From: Limanda limanda
Taxonomy: Eukaryota > Chordata > Actinopteri > Pleuronectiformes > Pleuronectidae
Length of the DNA stretch: 64,000 nucleotides
Direction of reading: 5' to 3'
Assembly: GCF_963576545.1 (NCBI RefSeq)
Contig: NW_026870566.1
Coordinates: 172,356 to 236,355, forward strand
The notes under the pieces are model-generated. The model did no database searches. It saw only the letters and a program-made list of their open reading frames with translations, and was not told where the DNA came from. Both the position numbers and the translations under genes were made by a program. This document shows positions 37,000 through 48,512 of the stretch, one piece after another. The stretch's first letter is position 1. Every line of letters starts with the position of its first letter.

Positions 37000-39893
37000 G
37001 ATATTCTTGAATAACTTTTTTTGTGAAGGTCGGAGAGACTTGCAAGTAGGCTCTACCCCCACTAAATGGGGTAGCGCGCATCGATCGGTACCATCCTTGA
37101 GCTTCTCCGACTTTCGGAAGGGTTAGGGTTAGGGTTAGGGATGAAAGCACATAGGAGAAAGAGATATTCTTGAATAACGTTTTTTGTGAAGGTCGGAGAG
37201 ACTTGCAAGTAGGCTCTACCCCCACTAAATGGGGTAGCGCGCATCGATCGGTACCATCCTTGAGCTTCTCCAACTTTCGGAAGGGTTAGGGTTAGGGTTA
37301 GGGATGAAAGCACATAGGAGAAAGAGATATTCTTGAATAACTTTTTTTGTGAAGGTCGGAGAGACTTGGAAAGTGGTTGCATCTGGACTAATTTGGGTCC
37401 TGCGGATCGATTGGTACCATCCCCGAGCTTGTACGACCTTCGAAAGAGGTCGACCGACGAAATTCCCCCAAATCTGAGGAGATATTCTTGAATAACTTTT
37501 TTTGTGAAGGTCGGAGAGACTTGCAAGTAGGCTTTACCCCCACTAAATGGGGTTGCGCGCATCGATCGGTACCATCCTTGAGCTTCTCCGACTTTCGGAA
37601 GGGTTAGGGTTAGGGTTAGGGATGAAAGCACATAGGAGAAAGAGATATTCTTGAATAACTTTTTTTGTGAAGGTCGGAGAGACTTGCAAGTAGGCTCTAC
37701 CCCCACTAAATGGGGTAGCGCGCATCGATCGGTACCATCCTTGAGCTTCTCCGACTTTCGGAAGGGTTAGGGTTAGGGTTAGGGATGAAAGCACATAGGA
37801 GAAAGAGATATTCTTGAATAACTTTTTTTGTGAAGGTCGGAGAGACTTGGAAAGTGGTTGCATCTGGACTAATTTGGGTCCTGCGGATCGATTGGTACCA
37901 TCCCCGAGCTTGTACGACCTTCGGAAGAGGTCGACCGACGAAATTCCCCCAAATCTGAGGAGATATTCTTGAATAACTTTTTTTGTGAAGGTCGGAGAGA
38001 CTTGCAAGTAGGCTCTACCCCCACTAAATGGGGTTGCGCACATCGATCGGTACCATCCTTGAGCTTCTCCGACTTTCGGAAGGGTTAGGGTTAGGGTTAG
38101 GGATGAAAGCACATAGGAGAAAGAGATATTCTTGAATAACTTTTTTTGTGAAGGTCGGAGAGACTTGCAAGTAGGCTCTACCCCCACTAAATGGGGTAGC
38201 GCGCATCGATCGGTACCATCCTTGAGCTTCTCCGACTTTCGGAAGGGTTAGGGTTAGGGTTAGGGATGAAAGCACATAGGAGAAAGAGATATTCTTGAAT
38301 AACTTTTTTTGTGAAGGTCGGAGAGACTTGCAAGTAGGCTCTACCCCCACTAAATGGGGTAGCGCGCATCGATCGGTACCATCCTTGAGCTTCTCCGACT
38401 TTCGGAAGGGTTAGGGTTAGGGTTAGGGATGAAAGCACATAGGAGAAAGAGATATTCTTGAATAACTTTTTTTGTGAAGGTCGGAGAGACTTGCAAGTAG
38501 GCTCTACCCCCACTAAATGGGGTAGCGCGCATCGATCGGTACCATCCTTGAGCTTCTCCGACTTTCGGAAGGGTTAGGGTTAGGGTTAGGGATGAAAGCA
38601 CATAGGAGAAAGAGATATTCTTGAATAACTTTTTTTGTGAAGGTCGGAGAGACTTGGAAAGTGGTTGCATCTGGACTAATTTGGGTCCTGCGGATCGATT
38701 GGTACTATCCCCGAGCTTGTACGACCTTCGGAAGAGGTCGACCGACGAAATTCCCCCAAATCTGAGGAGATATTCTTGAATAACTTTTTTTGTGAAGGTC
38801 GGAGAGACTTGCAAGTAGGCTCTACCCCCACTAAATGGGGTAGCGCGCATCGATCGGTACCATCCTTGAGCTTCTCCGACTTTCGGAAGGGTTAGGGTTA
38901 GGGTTAGGGATGAAAGCACATAGGAGAAAGAGATATTCTTGAATAACTTTTTTTGTGAAGGTCGGAGAGACTTGGAAAGTGGTTGCATCTGGACTAATTT
39001 GGGTCCTGCGGATCGATTGGTACCATCCCCGAGCTTGTACGACCTTCGGAAGAGGTCGACCGACGAAATTCCCCCAAATCTGAGGAGATATTCTTGAATA
39101 ACTTTTTTTGTGAAGGTCGGAGAGACTTGCAAGTAGGCTCTACCCCCACTAAATGGGGTAGCGCGCATCGATCGGTACCATCCTTGAGCTTCTCCGACTT
39201 TCGGAAGGGTTAGGGTTAGGGTTAGGGATGAAAGCACATAGGAGAAAGAGATATTCTTGAATAACTTTTTTTGTGAAGGTCGGAGAGACTTGCAAGTAGG
39301 CTCTACCCCCACTAAATGGGGTAGCGCGCATCGATCGTTACCATCCTTGAGCTTCTCCGACTTTCGGAAGGGTTAGGGTTAGGGTTAGGGATGAAAGCAC
39401 ATAGGAGAAAGAGATATTCTTGAATAACTTTTTTTGTGAAGGTCGGAGAGACTTGCAAGTAGGCTCTACCCCCACTAAATGGGGTTGCGCGCATCGATCG
39501 GTACCATCTTTGAGCTTCTCCGACTTTCGGAAGGGTTAGGGTTAGGGTTAGGGATGAAAGCACATAGGAGAAAGAGATATTCTTGAATAACTTTTTTTGT
39601 GAAGGTCGGAGAGACTTGGAAAGTGGTTGCATCTGGACTAATTTGGGTCCTGCGGATCGATTGGTACCATCCCCGAGCTTGTACGACCTTCGGAAGAGGT
39701 CGACCGACGAAATTCCCCCAAATCTGAGGAGATATTCTTGAATAACTTTTTTTGTGAAGGTCGGAGAGACTTGCAAGTAGGCTCTACCCCCACTAAATGG
39801 GGTAGCGCGCATCGATCGGTACCATCCTTGAGCTTCTCCGACTTTCGGAAGGGTTAGGGTTAGGGTTAGGGATGAAAGCACATAGGAGAAAGA
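37000..39893 (+). repeat. 2894-bp higher-order block, first tandem copy (13 A + 5 B)
   Basis: Unit order equals the 3057-bp block at 22039 minus one A unit (3057 - 163 = 2894). B units are at 37326, 37807, 38614, 38932 and 39576. The aacgtttttt and ggctttaccc markers recur at the same places. A private ctccaacttt lies near 37272. Repeated at 39894. Confidence 0.88.
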
Positions 39894-42787
39894 GATATTC
39901 TTGAATAACTTTTTTTGTGAAGGTCGGAGAGACTTGCAAGTAGGCTCTACCCCCACTAAATGGGGTAGCGCGCATCGATCGGTACCATCCTTGAGCTTCT
40001 CCGACTTTCGGAAGGGTTAGGGTTAGGGTTAGGGATGAAAGCACATAGGAGAAAGAGATATTCTTGAATAACGTTTTTTGTGAAGGTCGGAGAGACTTGC
40101 AAGTAGGCTCTACCCCCACTAAATGGGGTAGCGCGCATCGATCGGTACCATCCTTGAGCTTCTCCGACTTTCGGAAGGGTTAGGGTTAGGGTTAGGGATG
40201 AAAGCACATAGGAGAAAGAGATATTCTTGAATAACTTTTTTTGTGAAGGTCGGAGAGACTTGGAAAGTGGTTGCATCTGGACTAATTTGGGTCCTGCGGA
40301 TCGATTGGTACCATCCCCGAGCTTGTACGACCTTCGAAAGAGGTCGACCGACGAAATTCCCCCAAATCTGAGGAGATATTCTTGAATAACTTTTTTTGTG
40401 AAGGTCGGAGAGACTTGCAAGTAGGCTTTACCCCCACTAAATGGGGTTGCGCGCATCGATCGGTACCATCCTTGAGCTTCTCCGACTTTCGGAAGGGTTA
40501 GGGTTAGGGTTAGGGATGAAAGCACATAGGAGAAAGAGATATTCTTGAATAACTTTTTTTGTGAAGGTCGGAGAGACTTGCAAGTAGGCTCTACCCCCAC
40601 TAAATGGGGTAGCGCGCATCGATCGGTACCATCCTTGAGCTTCTCCGACTTTCGGAAGGGTTAGGGTTAGGGTTAGGGATGAAAGCACATAGGAGAAAGA
40701 GATATTCTTGAATAACTTTTTTTGTGAAGGTCGGAGAGACTTGGAAAGTGGTTGCATCTGGACTAATTTGGGTCCTGCGGATCGATTGGTACCATCCCCG
40801 AGCTTGTACGACCTTCGGAAGAGGTCGACCGACGAAATTCCCCCAAATCTGAGGAGATATTCTTGAATAACTTTTTTTGTGAAGGTCGGAGAGACTTGCA
40901 AGTAGGCTCTACCCCCACTAAATGGGGTTGCGCACATCGATCGGTACCATCCTTGAGCTTCTCCGACTTTCGGAAGGGTTAGGGTTAGGGTTAGGGATGA
41001 AAGCACATAGGAGAAAGAGATATTCTTGAATAACTTTTTTTGTGAAGGTCGGAGAGACTTGCAAGTAGGCTCTACCCCCACTAAATGGGGTAGCGCGCAT
41101 CGATCGGTACCATCCTTGAGCTTCTCCGACTTTCGGAAGGGTTAGGGTTAGGGTTAGGGATGAAAGCACATAGGAGAAAGAGATATTCTTGAATAACTTT
41201 TTTTGTGAAGGTCGGAGAGACTTGCAAGTAGGCTCTACCCCCACTAAATGGGGTAGCGCGCATCGATCGGTACCATCCTTGAGCTTCTCCGACTTTCGGA
41301 AGGGTTAGGGTTAGGGTTAGGGATGAAAGCACATAGGAGAAAGAGATATTCTTGAATAACTTTTTTTGTGAAGGTCGGAGAGACTTGCAAGTAGGCTCTA
41401 CCCCCACTAAATGGGGTAGCGCGCATCGATCGGTACCATCCTTGAGCTTCTCCGACTTTCGGAAGGGTTAGGGTTAGGGTTAGGGATGAAAGCACATAGG
41501 AGAAAGAGATATTCTTGAATAACTTTTTTTGTGAAGGTCGGAGACACTTGGAAAGTGGTTGCATCTGGACTAATTTGGGTCCTGCGGATCGATTGGTACT
41601 ATCCCCGAGCTTGTACGACCTTCGGAAGAGGTCGACCGACGAAATTCCCCCAAATCTGAGGAGATATTCTTGAATAACTTTTTTTGTGAAGGTCGGAGAG
41701 ACTTGCAAGTAGGCTCTACCCCCACTAAATGGGGTAGCGCGCATCGATCGGTACCATCCTTGAGCTTCTCCGACTTTCGGAAGGGTTAGGGTTAGGGTTA
41801 GGGATGAAAGCACATAGGAGAAAGAGATATTCTTGAATAACTTTTTTTGTGAAGGTCGGAGAGACTTGGAAAGTGGTTGCATCTGGACTAATTTGGGTCC
41901 TGCGGATCGATTGGTACCATCCCCGAGCTTGTACGACCTTCGGAAGAGGTCGACCGACGAAATTCCCCCAAATCTGAGGAGATATTCTTGAATAACTTTT
42001 TTTGTGAAGGTCGGAGAGACTTGCAAGTAGGCTCTACCCCCACTAAATGGGGTAGCGCGCATCGATCAGTACCATCCTTGAGCTTCTCCGACTTTCGGAA
42101 GGGTTAGGGTTAGGGTTAGGGATGAAAGCACATAGGAGAAAGAGATATTCTTGAATAACTTTTTTTGTGAAGGTCGGAGAGACTTGCAAGTAGGCTCTAC
42201 CCCCACTAAATGGGGTAGCGCGCATCGATCGTTACCATCCTTGAGCTTCTCCGACTTTCGGAAGGGTTAGGGTTAGGGTTAGGGATGAAAGCACATAGGA
42301 GAAAGAGATATTCTTGAATAACTTTTTTTGTGAAGGTCGGAGAGACTTGCAAGTAGGCTCTACCCCCACTAAATGGGGTTGCGCGCATCGATCGGTACCA
42401 TCTTTGAGCTTCTCCGACTTTCGGAAGGGTTAGGGTTAGGGTTAGGGATGAAAGCACATAGGAGAAAGAGATATTCTTGAATAACTTTTTTTGTGAAGGT
42501 CGGAGAGACTTGGAAAGTGGTTGCATCTGGACTAATTTGGGTCCTGCGGATCGATTGGTACCATCCCCGAGCTTGTACGACCTTCGGAAGAGGTCGACCG
42601 ACGAAATTCCCCCAAATCTGAGGAGATATTCTTGAATAACTTTTTTTTTGAAGGTCGGAGAGACTTGCAAGTAGGCTCTACCCCCACTAAATGGGGTAGC
42701 GCGCATCGATCGGTACCATCCTTGAGCTTCTCCGACTTTCGGAAGGGTTAGGGTTAGGGTTAGGGATGAAAGCACATAGGAGAAAGA
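39894..42787 (+). repeat. 2894-bp higher-order block, second tandem copy
   Basis: Offset 2894 from the previous block and 14798 from 25096. Private changes include gagacactt near 41545 and an extra T replacing G (ttttttttga) near 42651. The block forms part of the second large duplication (22039 to about 32.4 kb with 37000 to about 48.39 kb). Confidence 0.88.
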
Positions 42788-44083
42788 GATATTCTTGAAT
42801 AACTTTTTTTGTGAAGGTCGGAGAGACTTGCAAGTAGGCTCTACCCCCACTAAATGGGGTAGCGCGCATCGATCGGTACCATCCTTGAGCTTCTCCGACT
42901 TTCGGAAGGGTTAGGGTTAGGGTTAGGGATGAAAGCACATAGGAGAAAGAGATATTCTTGAATAACTTTTTTTGTGAAGGTCGGAGAGACTTGCAAGTAG
43001 GCTCTACCCCCACTAAATGGGGTAGCGCGCATCGATCGGTACCATCCTTGAGCTTCTCCGACTTTCGGAAGGGTTAGGGTTAGGGTTAGGGATGAAAGCA
43101 CATAGGAGAAAGAGATATTCTTGAATAACTTTTTTTGTGAAGGTCGGAGAGACTTGGAAAGTGGTTGCATCTGGACTAATTTGGGTCCTGCGGATCGATT
43201 GGTACCATCCCCGAGCTTGTACGACCTTCGGAAGAGGTCGACCGACGAAATTCCCCCAAATCTGAGGAGATATTCTTGAATAACTTTTTTTGTGAAGGTC
43301 GGAGAGACTTGCAAGTAGGCTTTACCCCCACTAAATGGGGTAGCGCGCATCGATCGGTACCATCCTTGAGCTTCTCCGACTTTCGGAAGGGTTAGGGTTA
43401 GGGTTAGGGATGAAAGCACATAGGAGAAAGAGATATTCTTGAATAACGTTTTTTGTGAAGGTCGGAGAGACTTGAAAGTAGGCTCTACCCCCACTAAATG
43501 GGGTAGCGCGCATCGATCGGTACCATCCTTGAGCTTCTCCGACTTTCGGAAGGGTTAGGGTTAGGGTTAGGGATGAAAGCACATAGGAGAAAGAGATATT
43601 CTTGAATAACTTTTTTTGTGAAGGTCGGAGAGACTTGCAAGTAGGCTCTACCCCCACTAAATGGGGTAGCGCGCATCGATCGGTACCATCCTTGAGCTTC
43701 TCCGACTTTCGGAAGGGTTAGGGTTAGGGTTAGGGATGAAAGCACATAGGAGAAAGAGATATTCTTGAATAACTTTTTTTGTGAAGGTCGGAGAGACTTG
43801 CAAGTAGGCTCTACCCCCACTAAATGGGGTAGCGCGCATCGATCGGTACCATCCTTGAGCTTCTCCGACTTTCGGAAGGGTTAGGGTTAGGGTTAGGGAT
43901 GAAAGCACATAGGAGAAAGAGATATTCTTGAATAACTTTTTTTGTGAAGGTCGGAGAGACTTGCAAGTAGGCTCTACCCCCACTAAATGGGGTAGCGCGC
44001 ATCGATCGGTACCATCCTTGAGCTTCTCCGACTTTCGGAAGGGTTAGGGTTAGGGTTAGGGATGAAAGCACATAGGAGAAAGA
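42788..44083 (+). repeat. Array segment AA B AAAAA
   Basis: Matches 27990-29285 at offset 14798, including the acttgaaagtagg variant near 43472 in a unit that also has aacgtttttt. The only B is at 43114. No gene is visible. Confidence 0.85.
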
Positions 44084-45216
44084 GATATTCTTGAATAACT
44101 TTTTTTGTGAAGGTCGGAGAGACTTGGAAAGTGGTTGCATCTGGACTAATTTGGGTCCTGCGGATCGATTGGTACCATCCCCGAGCTTGTACGACCTTCG
44201 AAAGAGGTCGACCGACGAAATTCCCCCAAATCTGAGGAGATATTCTTGAATAACTTTTTTTGTGAAGGTCGGAGAGACTTGCAAGTAGGCTCTACCCCCA
44301 CTAAATGGGGTTGCGCGCATCGATCGGTACCATCCTTGAGCTTCTCCGACTTTCGGAAGGGTTAGGGTTAGGGTTAGGGATGAAAGCACATAGGAGAAAG
44401 AGATATTCTTGAATAACTTTTTTTGTGAAGGTCGGAGAGACTTGCAAGTAGGCTCTACCCCCACTAAATGGGGTTGCGCACATCGATCGGTACCATCCTT
44501 GAGCTTCTCCGACTTTCGGAAGGGTTAGGGTTAGGGTTAGGGATGAAAGCACATAGGAGAAAGAGATATTCTTGAATAACTTTTTTTGTGAAGGTCGGAG
44601 AGACTTGCAAGTAGGCTCTACCCCCACTAAATGGGGTAGCGCGCATCGATCGGTACCATCCTTGAGCTTCTCCGACTTTCGGAAGGGTTAGGGTTAGGGT
44701 TAGGGATGAAAGCACATAGGAGAAAGAGATATTCTTGAATAACTTTTTTTGTGAAGGTCGGAGAGACTTGCAAGTAGGCTCTACCCCCACTAAATGGGGT
44801 AGCGCGCATCGATCAGTACCATCCTTGAGCTTCTCCGACTTTCGGAAGGGTTAGGGTTAGGGTTAGGGATGAAAGCACATAGGAGAAAGAGATATTCTTG
44901 AATAACTTTTTTTGTGAAGGTCGGAGAGACTTGCAAGTAGGCTCTACCCCCACTAAATGGGGTAGCGCGCATCGATCGGTACCATCCTTGAGCTTCTCCG
45001 ACTTTCGGAAGGGTTAGGGTTAGGGTTAGGGATGAAAGCACATAGGAGAAAGAGATATTCTTGAATAACTTTTTTTGTGAAGGTCGGAGAGACTTGCAAG
45101 TAGGCTCTACCCCCACTAAATGGGGTAGCACGCATCGATCAGAACCATCCTTGAGCTTCTCCGACTTTCGGAAGGATTAGGGTTAGGGTTAGGGATGAAA
45201 GCACATAGGAGAAAGA
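44084..45216 (+). repeat. 1133-bp tandem duplication, first unit (B + 6 A)
   Basis: Begins with a B carrying cttcgaaag and ends with the A' variant (gcacgcatcgatcagaacc plus aaggatta). Repeated directly at 45217-46349. The parental segment at 29286-30418 is present once, so this duplication is younger than the 15-kb duplication. Confidence 0.88.
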
Positions 45217-46349
45217 GATATTCTTGAATAACTTTTTTTGTGAAGGTCGGAGAGACTTGGAAAGTGGTTGCATCTGGACTAATTTGGGTCCTGCGGATCG
45301 ATTGGTACCATCCCCGAGCTTGTACGACCTTCGAAAGAGGTCGACCGACGAAATTCCCCCAAATCTGAGGAGATATTCTTGAATAACTTTTTTTGTGAAG
45401 GTCGGAGAGACTTGCAAGTAGGCTCTACCCCCACTAAATGGGGTTGCGCGCATCGATCGGTACCATCCTTGAGCTTCTCCGACTTTCGGAAGGGTTAGGG
45501 TTAGGGTTAGGGATGAAAGCACATAGGAGAAAGAGATATTCTTGAATAACTTTTTTTGTGAAGGTCGGAGAGACTTGCAAGTAGGCTCTACCCCCACTAA
45601 ATGGGGTTGCGCACATCGATCGGTACCATCCTTGAGCTTCTCCGACTTTCGGAAGGGTTAGGGTTAGGGTTAGGGATGAAAGCACATAGGAGAAAGAGAT
45701 ATTCTTGAATAACTTTTTTTGTGAAGGTCGGAGAGACTTGCAAGTAGGCTCTACCCCCACTAAATGGGGTAGCGCGCATCGATCGGTACCATCCTTGAGC
45801 TTCTCCGACTTTCGGAAGGGTTAGGGTTAGGGTTAGGGATGAAAGCACATAGGAGAAAGAGATATTCTTGAATAACTTTTTTTGTGAAGGTCGGAGAGAC
45901 TTGCAAGTAGGCTCTACCCCCACTAAATGGGGTAGCGCGCATCGATCAGTACCATCCTTGAGCTTCTCCGACTTTCGGAAGGGTTAGGGTTAGGGTTAGG
46001 GATGAAAGCACATAGGAGAAAGAGATATTCTTGAATAACTTTTTTTGTGAAGGTCGGAGAGACTTGCAAGTAGGCTCTACCCCCACTAAATGGGGTAGCG
46101 CGCATCGATCGGTACCATCCTTGAGCTTCTCCGACTTTCGGAAGGGTTAGGGTTAGGGTTAGGGATGAAAGCACATAGGAGAAAGAGATATTCTTGAATA
46201 ACTTTTTTTGTGAAGGTCGGAGAGACTTGCAAGTAGGCTCTACCCCCACTAAATGGGGTAGCACGCATCGATCAGAACCATCCTTGAGCTTCTCCGACTT
46301 TCGGAAGGATTAGGGTTAGGGTTAGGGATGAAAGCACATAGGAGAAAGA
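45217..46349 (+). repeat. 1133-bp tandem duplication, second unit
   Basis: Same order as the previous block, with its B again carrying cttcgaaag. The next B at 46350 has the ordinary cttcggaag, which fixes the right boundary. Confidence 0.88.
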
Positions 46350-48273
46350 GATATTCTTGAATAACTTTTTTTGTGAAGGTCGGAGAGACTTGGAAAGTGG
46401 TTGCATCTGGACTAATTTGGGTCCTGCGGATCGATTGGTACCATCCCCGAGCTTGTACGACCTTCGGAAGAGGTCGACCGACGAAATTCCCCCAAATCTG
46501 AGGAGATATTCTTGAATAACTTTTTTTGTGAAGGTCGGAGAGACTTGCAAGTAGGCTCTACCCCCACTAAATGGGGTAGCGCGCATCGATCGGTACCATC
46601 CTTGAGCTTCTCCGACTTTCGGAAGGGTTAGGGTTAGGGTTAGGGATGAAAGCACATAGGAGAAAGAGATATTCTTGAATAACGTTTTTTGTGAAGGTCG
46701 GAGAGACTTGCAAGTAGGCTCTACCCCCACTAAATGGGGTAGCGCGCATCGATCGGTAACATCCTTGAGCTTCTCCGACTTTCGGAAGGGTTAGGGTTAG
46801 GGTTAGGGATGAAAGCACATAGGAGAAAGAGATATTCTTGAATAACTTTTTTTGTGAAGGTCGGAGAGACTTGGAAAGTGGTTGCATCTGGACTAATTTG
46901 GGTCCTGCGGATCGATTGGTACCATCCCCGAGCTTGTACGACCTTCGAAAGAGGTCGACCGACGAAATTCCCCCAAATCTGAGGAGATATTCTTGAATAA
47001 CTTTTTTTGTGAAGGTCGGAGAGACTTGCAAGTAGGCTCTACCCCCACTAAATGGGGTTGCGCGCATCGATCGGTACCATCCTTGAGCTTCTCCGACTTT
47101 CGGAAGGGTTAGGGTTAGGGTTAGGGATGAAAGCACATAGGAGAAAGAGATATTCTTGAATAACTTTTTTTGTGAAGGTCGGAGAGACTTGCAAGTAGGC
47201 TCTACCCCCACTAAATGGGGTTGCGCACATCGATCGGTACCATCCTTGAGCTTCTCCGACTTTCGGAAGGGTTAGGGTTAGGGTTAGGGATGAAAGCACA
47301 TAGGAGAAAGAGATATTCTTGAATAACTTTTTTTGTGAAGGTCGGAGAGACTTGCAAGTAGGCTCTACCCCCACTAAATGGGGTAGCGCGCATCGATCGG
47401 TACCATCCTTGAGCTTCTCCGACTTTCGGAAGGGTTAGGGTTAGGGTTAGGGATGAAAGCACATAGGAGAAAGAGATATTCTTGAATAACTTTTTTTGTG
47501 AAGGTCGGAGAGACTTGCAAGTAGGCTCTACCCCCACTAAATGGGGTAGCGCGCATCGATCGGTACCATCCTTGAGCTTCTCCGACTTTCGGAAGGGTTA
47601 GGGTTAGGGTTAGGGATGAAAGCACATAGGAGAAAGAGATATTCTTGAATAACTTTTTTTGTGAAGGTCGGAGAGACTTGCAAGTAGGCTCTACCCCCAC
47701 TAAATGGGGTAGCGCGCATCGATCGGTACCATCCTTGAGCTTCTCCGACTTTCGGAAGGGTTAGGGTTAGGGTTAGGGATGAAAGCACATAGGAGAAAGA
47801 GATATTCTTGAATAACTTTTTTTGTGAAGGTCGGAGAGACTTGGAAAGTGGTTGCATCTGGACTAATTTGGGTCCTGCGGATCGATTGGTACTATCCCCG
47901 AGCTTGTACGACCTTCGGAAGAGGTCGACCGACGAAATTCCCCCAAATCTGAGGAGATATTCTTGAATAACTTTTTTTGTGAAGGTCGGAGAGACTTGCA
48001 AGTAGGCTCTACCCCCACTAAATGGGGTAGCGCACATCGATCGGTACCATCCTTGAGCTTCTCCGACTTTCGGAAGGGTTAGGGTTAGGGTTAGGGATGA
48101 AAGCACATAGGAGAAAGAGATATTCTTGAATAACTTTTTTTGTGAAGGTCGGAGAGACTTGGAAAGTGGTTGCATCTGGACTAATTTGGGTCCTGCGGAT
48201 CGATTGGTACCATCCCCGAGCTTGTACGACCTTCGGAAGAGGTCGACCGACGAAATTCCCCCAAATCTGAGGA
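46350..48273 (+). repeat. Array segment with A-runs 2, 5, 1
   Basis: B units are at 46350, 46831, 47801 and 48119. Matches 30419 to about 32.3 kb at an offset of 15931, becoming 15937 after the unit with one TTAGGG fewer in the earlier copy (31544). It ends at the abnormal fused unit. Confidence 0.85.
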
Positions 48274-48512
48274 GATATTCTTGAATAACTTTTTTTGTGA
48301 AGGTCGGAGAGACTTGCAAGTAGGCTCTACCCCCACTAAATGGGGTAGCGCGCATCGATCGGTACCATCCTTGAGCTTCTCCGACTTTCGGGGTTGTAGG
48401 CTCTACCCCCACTAAATGGGGTAGCGCGCATCGATCGTTACCATCCTTGAGCTTCTCCGACTTTCGGAAGGGTTAGGGTTAGGGTTAGGGATGAAAGCAC
48501 ATAGGAGAAAGA
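48274..48512 (+). repeat. Fused A-A unit with 87-bp deletion
   Basis: Two A units occupy 239 bp instead of 326. The left unit runs normally to ctttcgg (48391), then comes ggtt (48392-48395), then the right unit resumes at gtaggctct. The missing part includes the whole telomeric tract, the A-rich tail and the first part of the next core. It is the only irregular unit length in the array other than multiples of 6. The left side belongs to the 31.6-kb block type; the right side carries the cgttacc variant of another block type. Confidence 0.92.

Noticed and set aside
1..48390. Whole duplications as pure assembly error
   Set aside because: Copies differ by private bases and by block number (956 bp, 1133 bp, 6-bp losses), which a simple duplicated contig would not show. 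It remains checkable with read depth.
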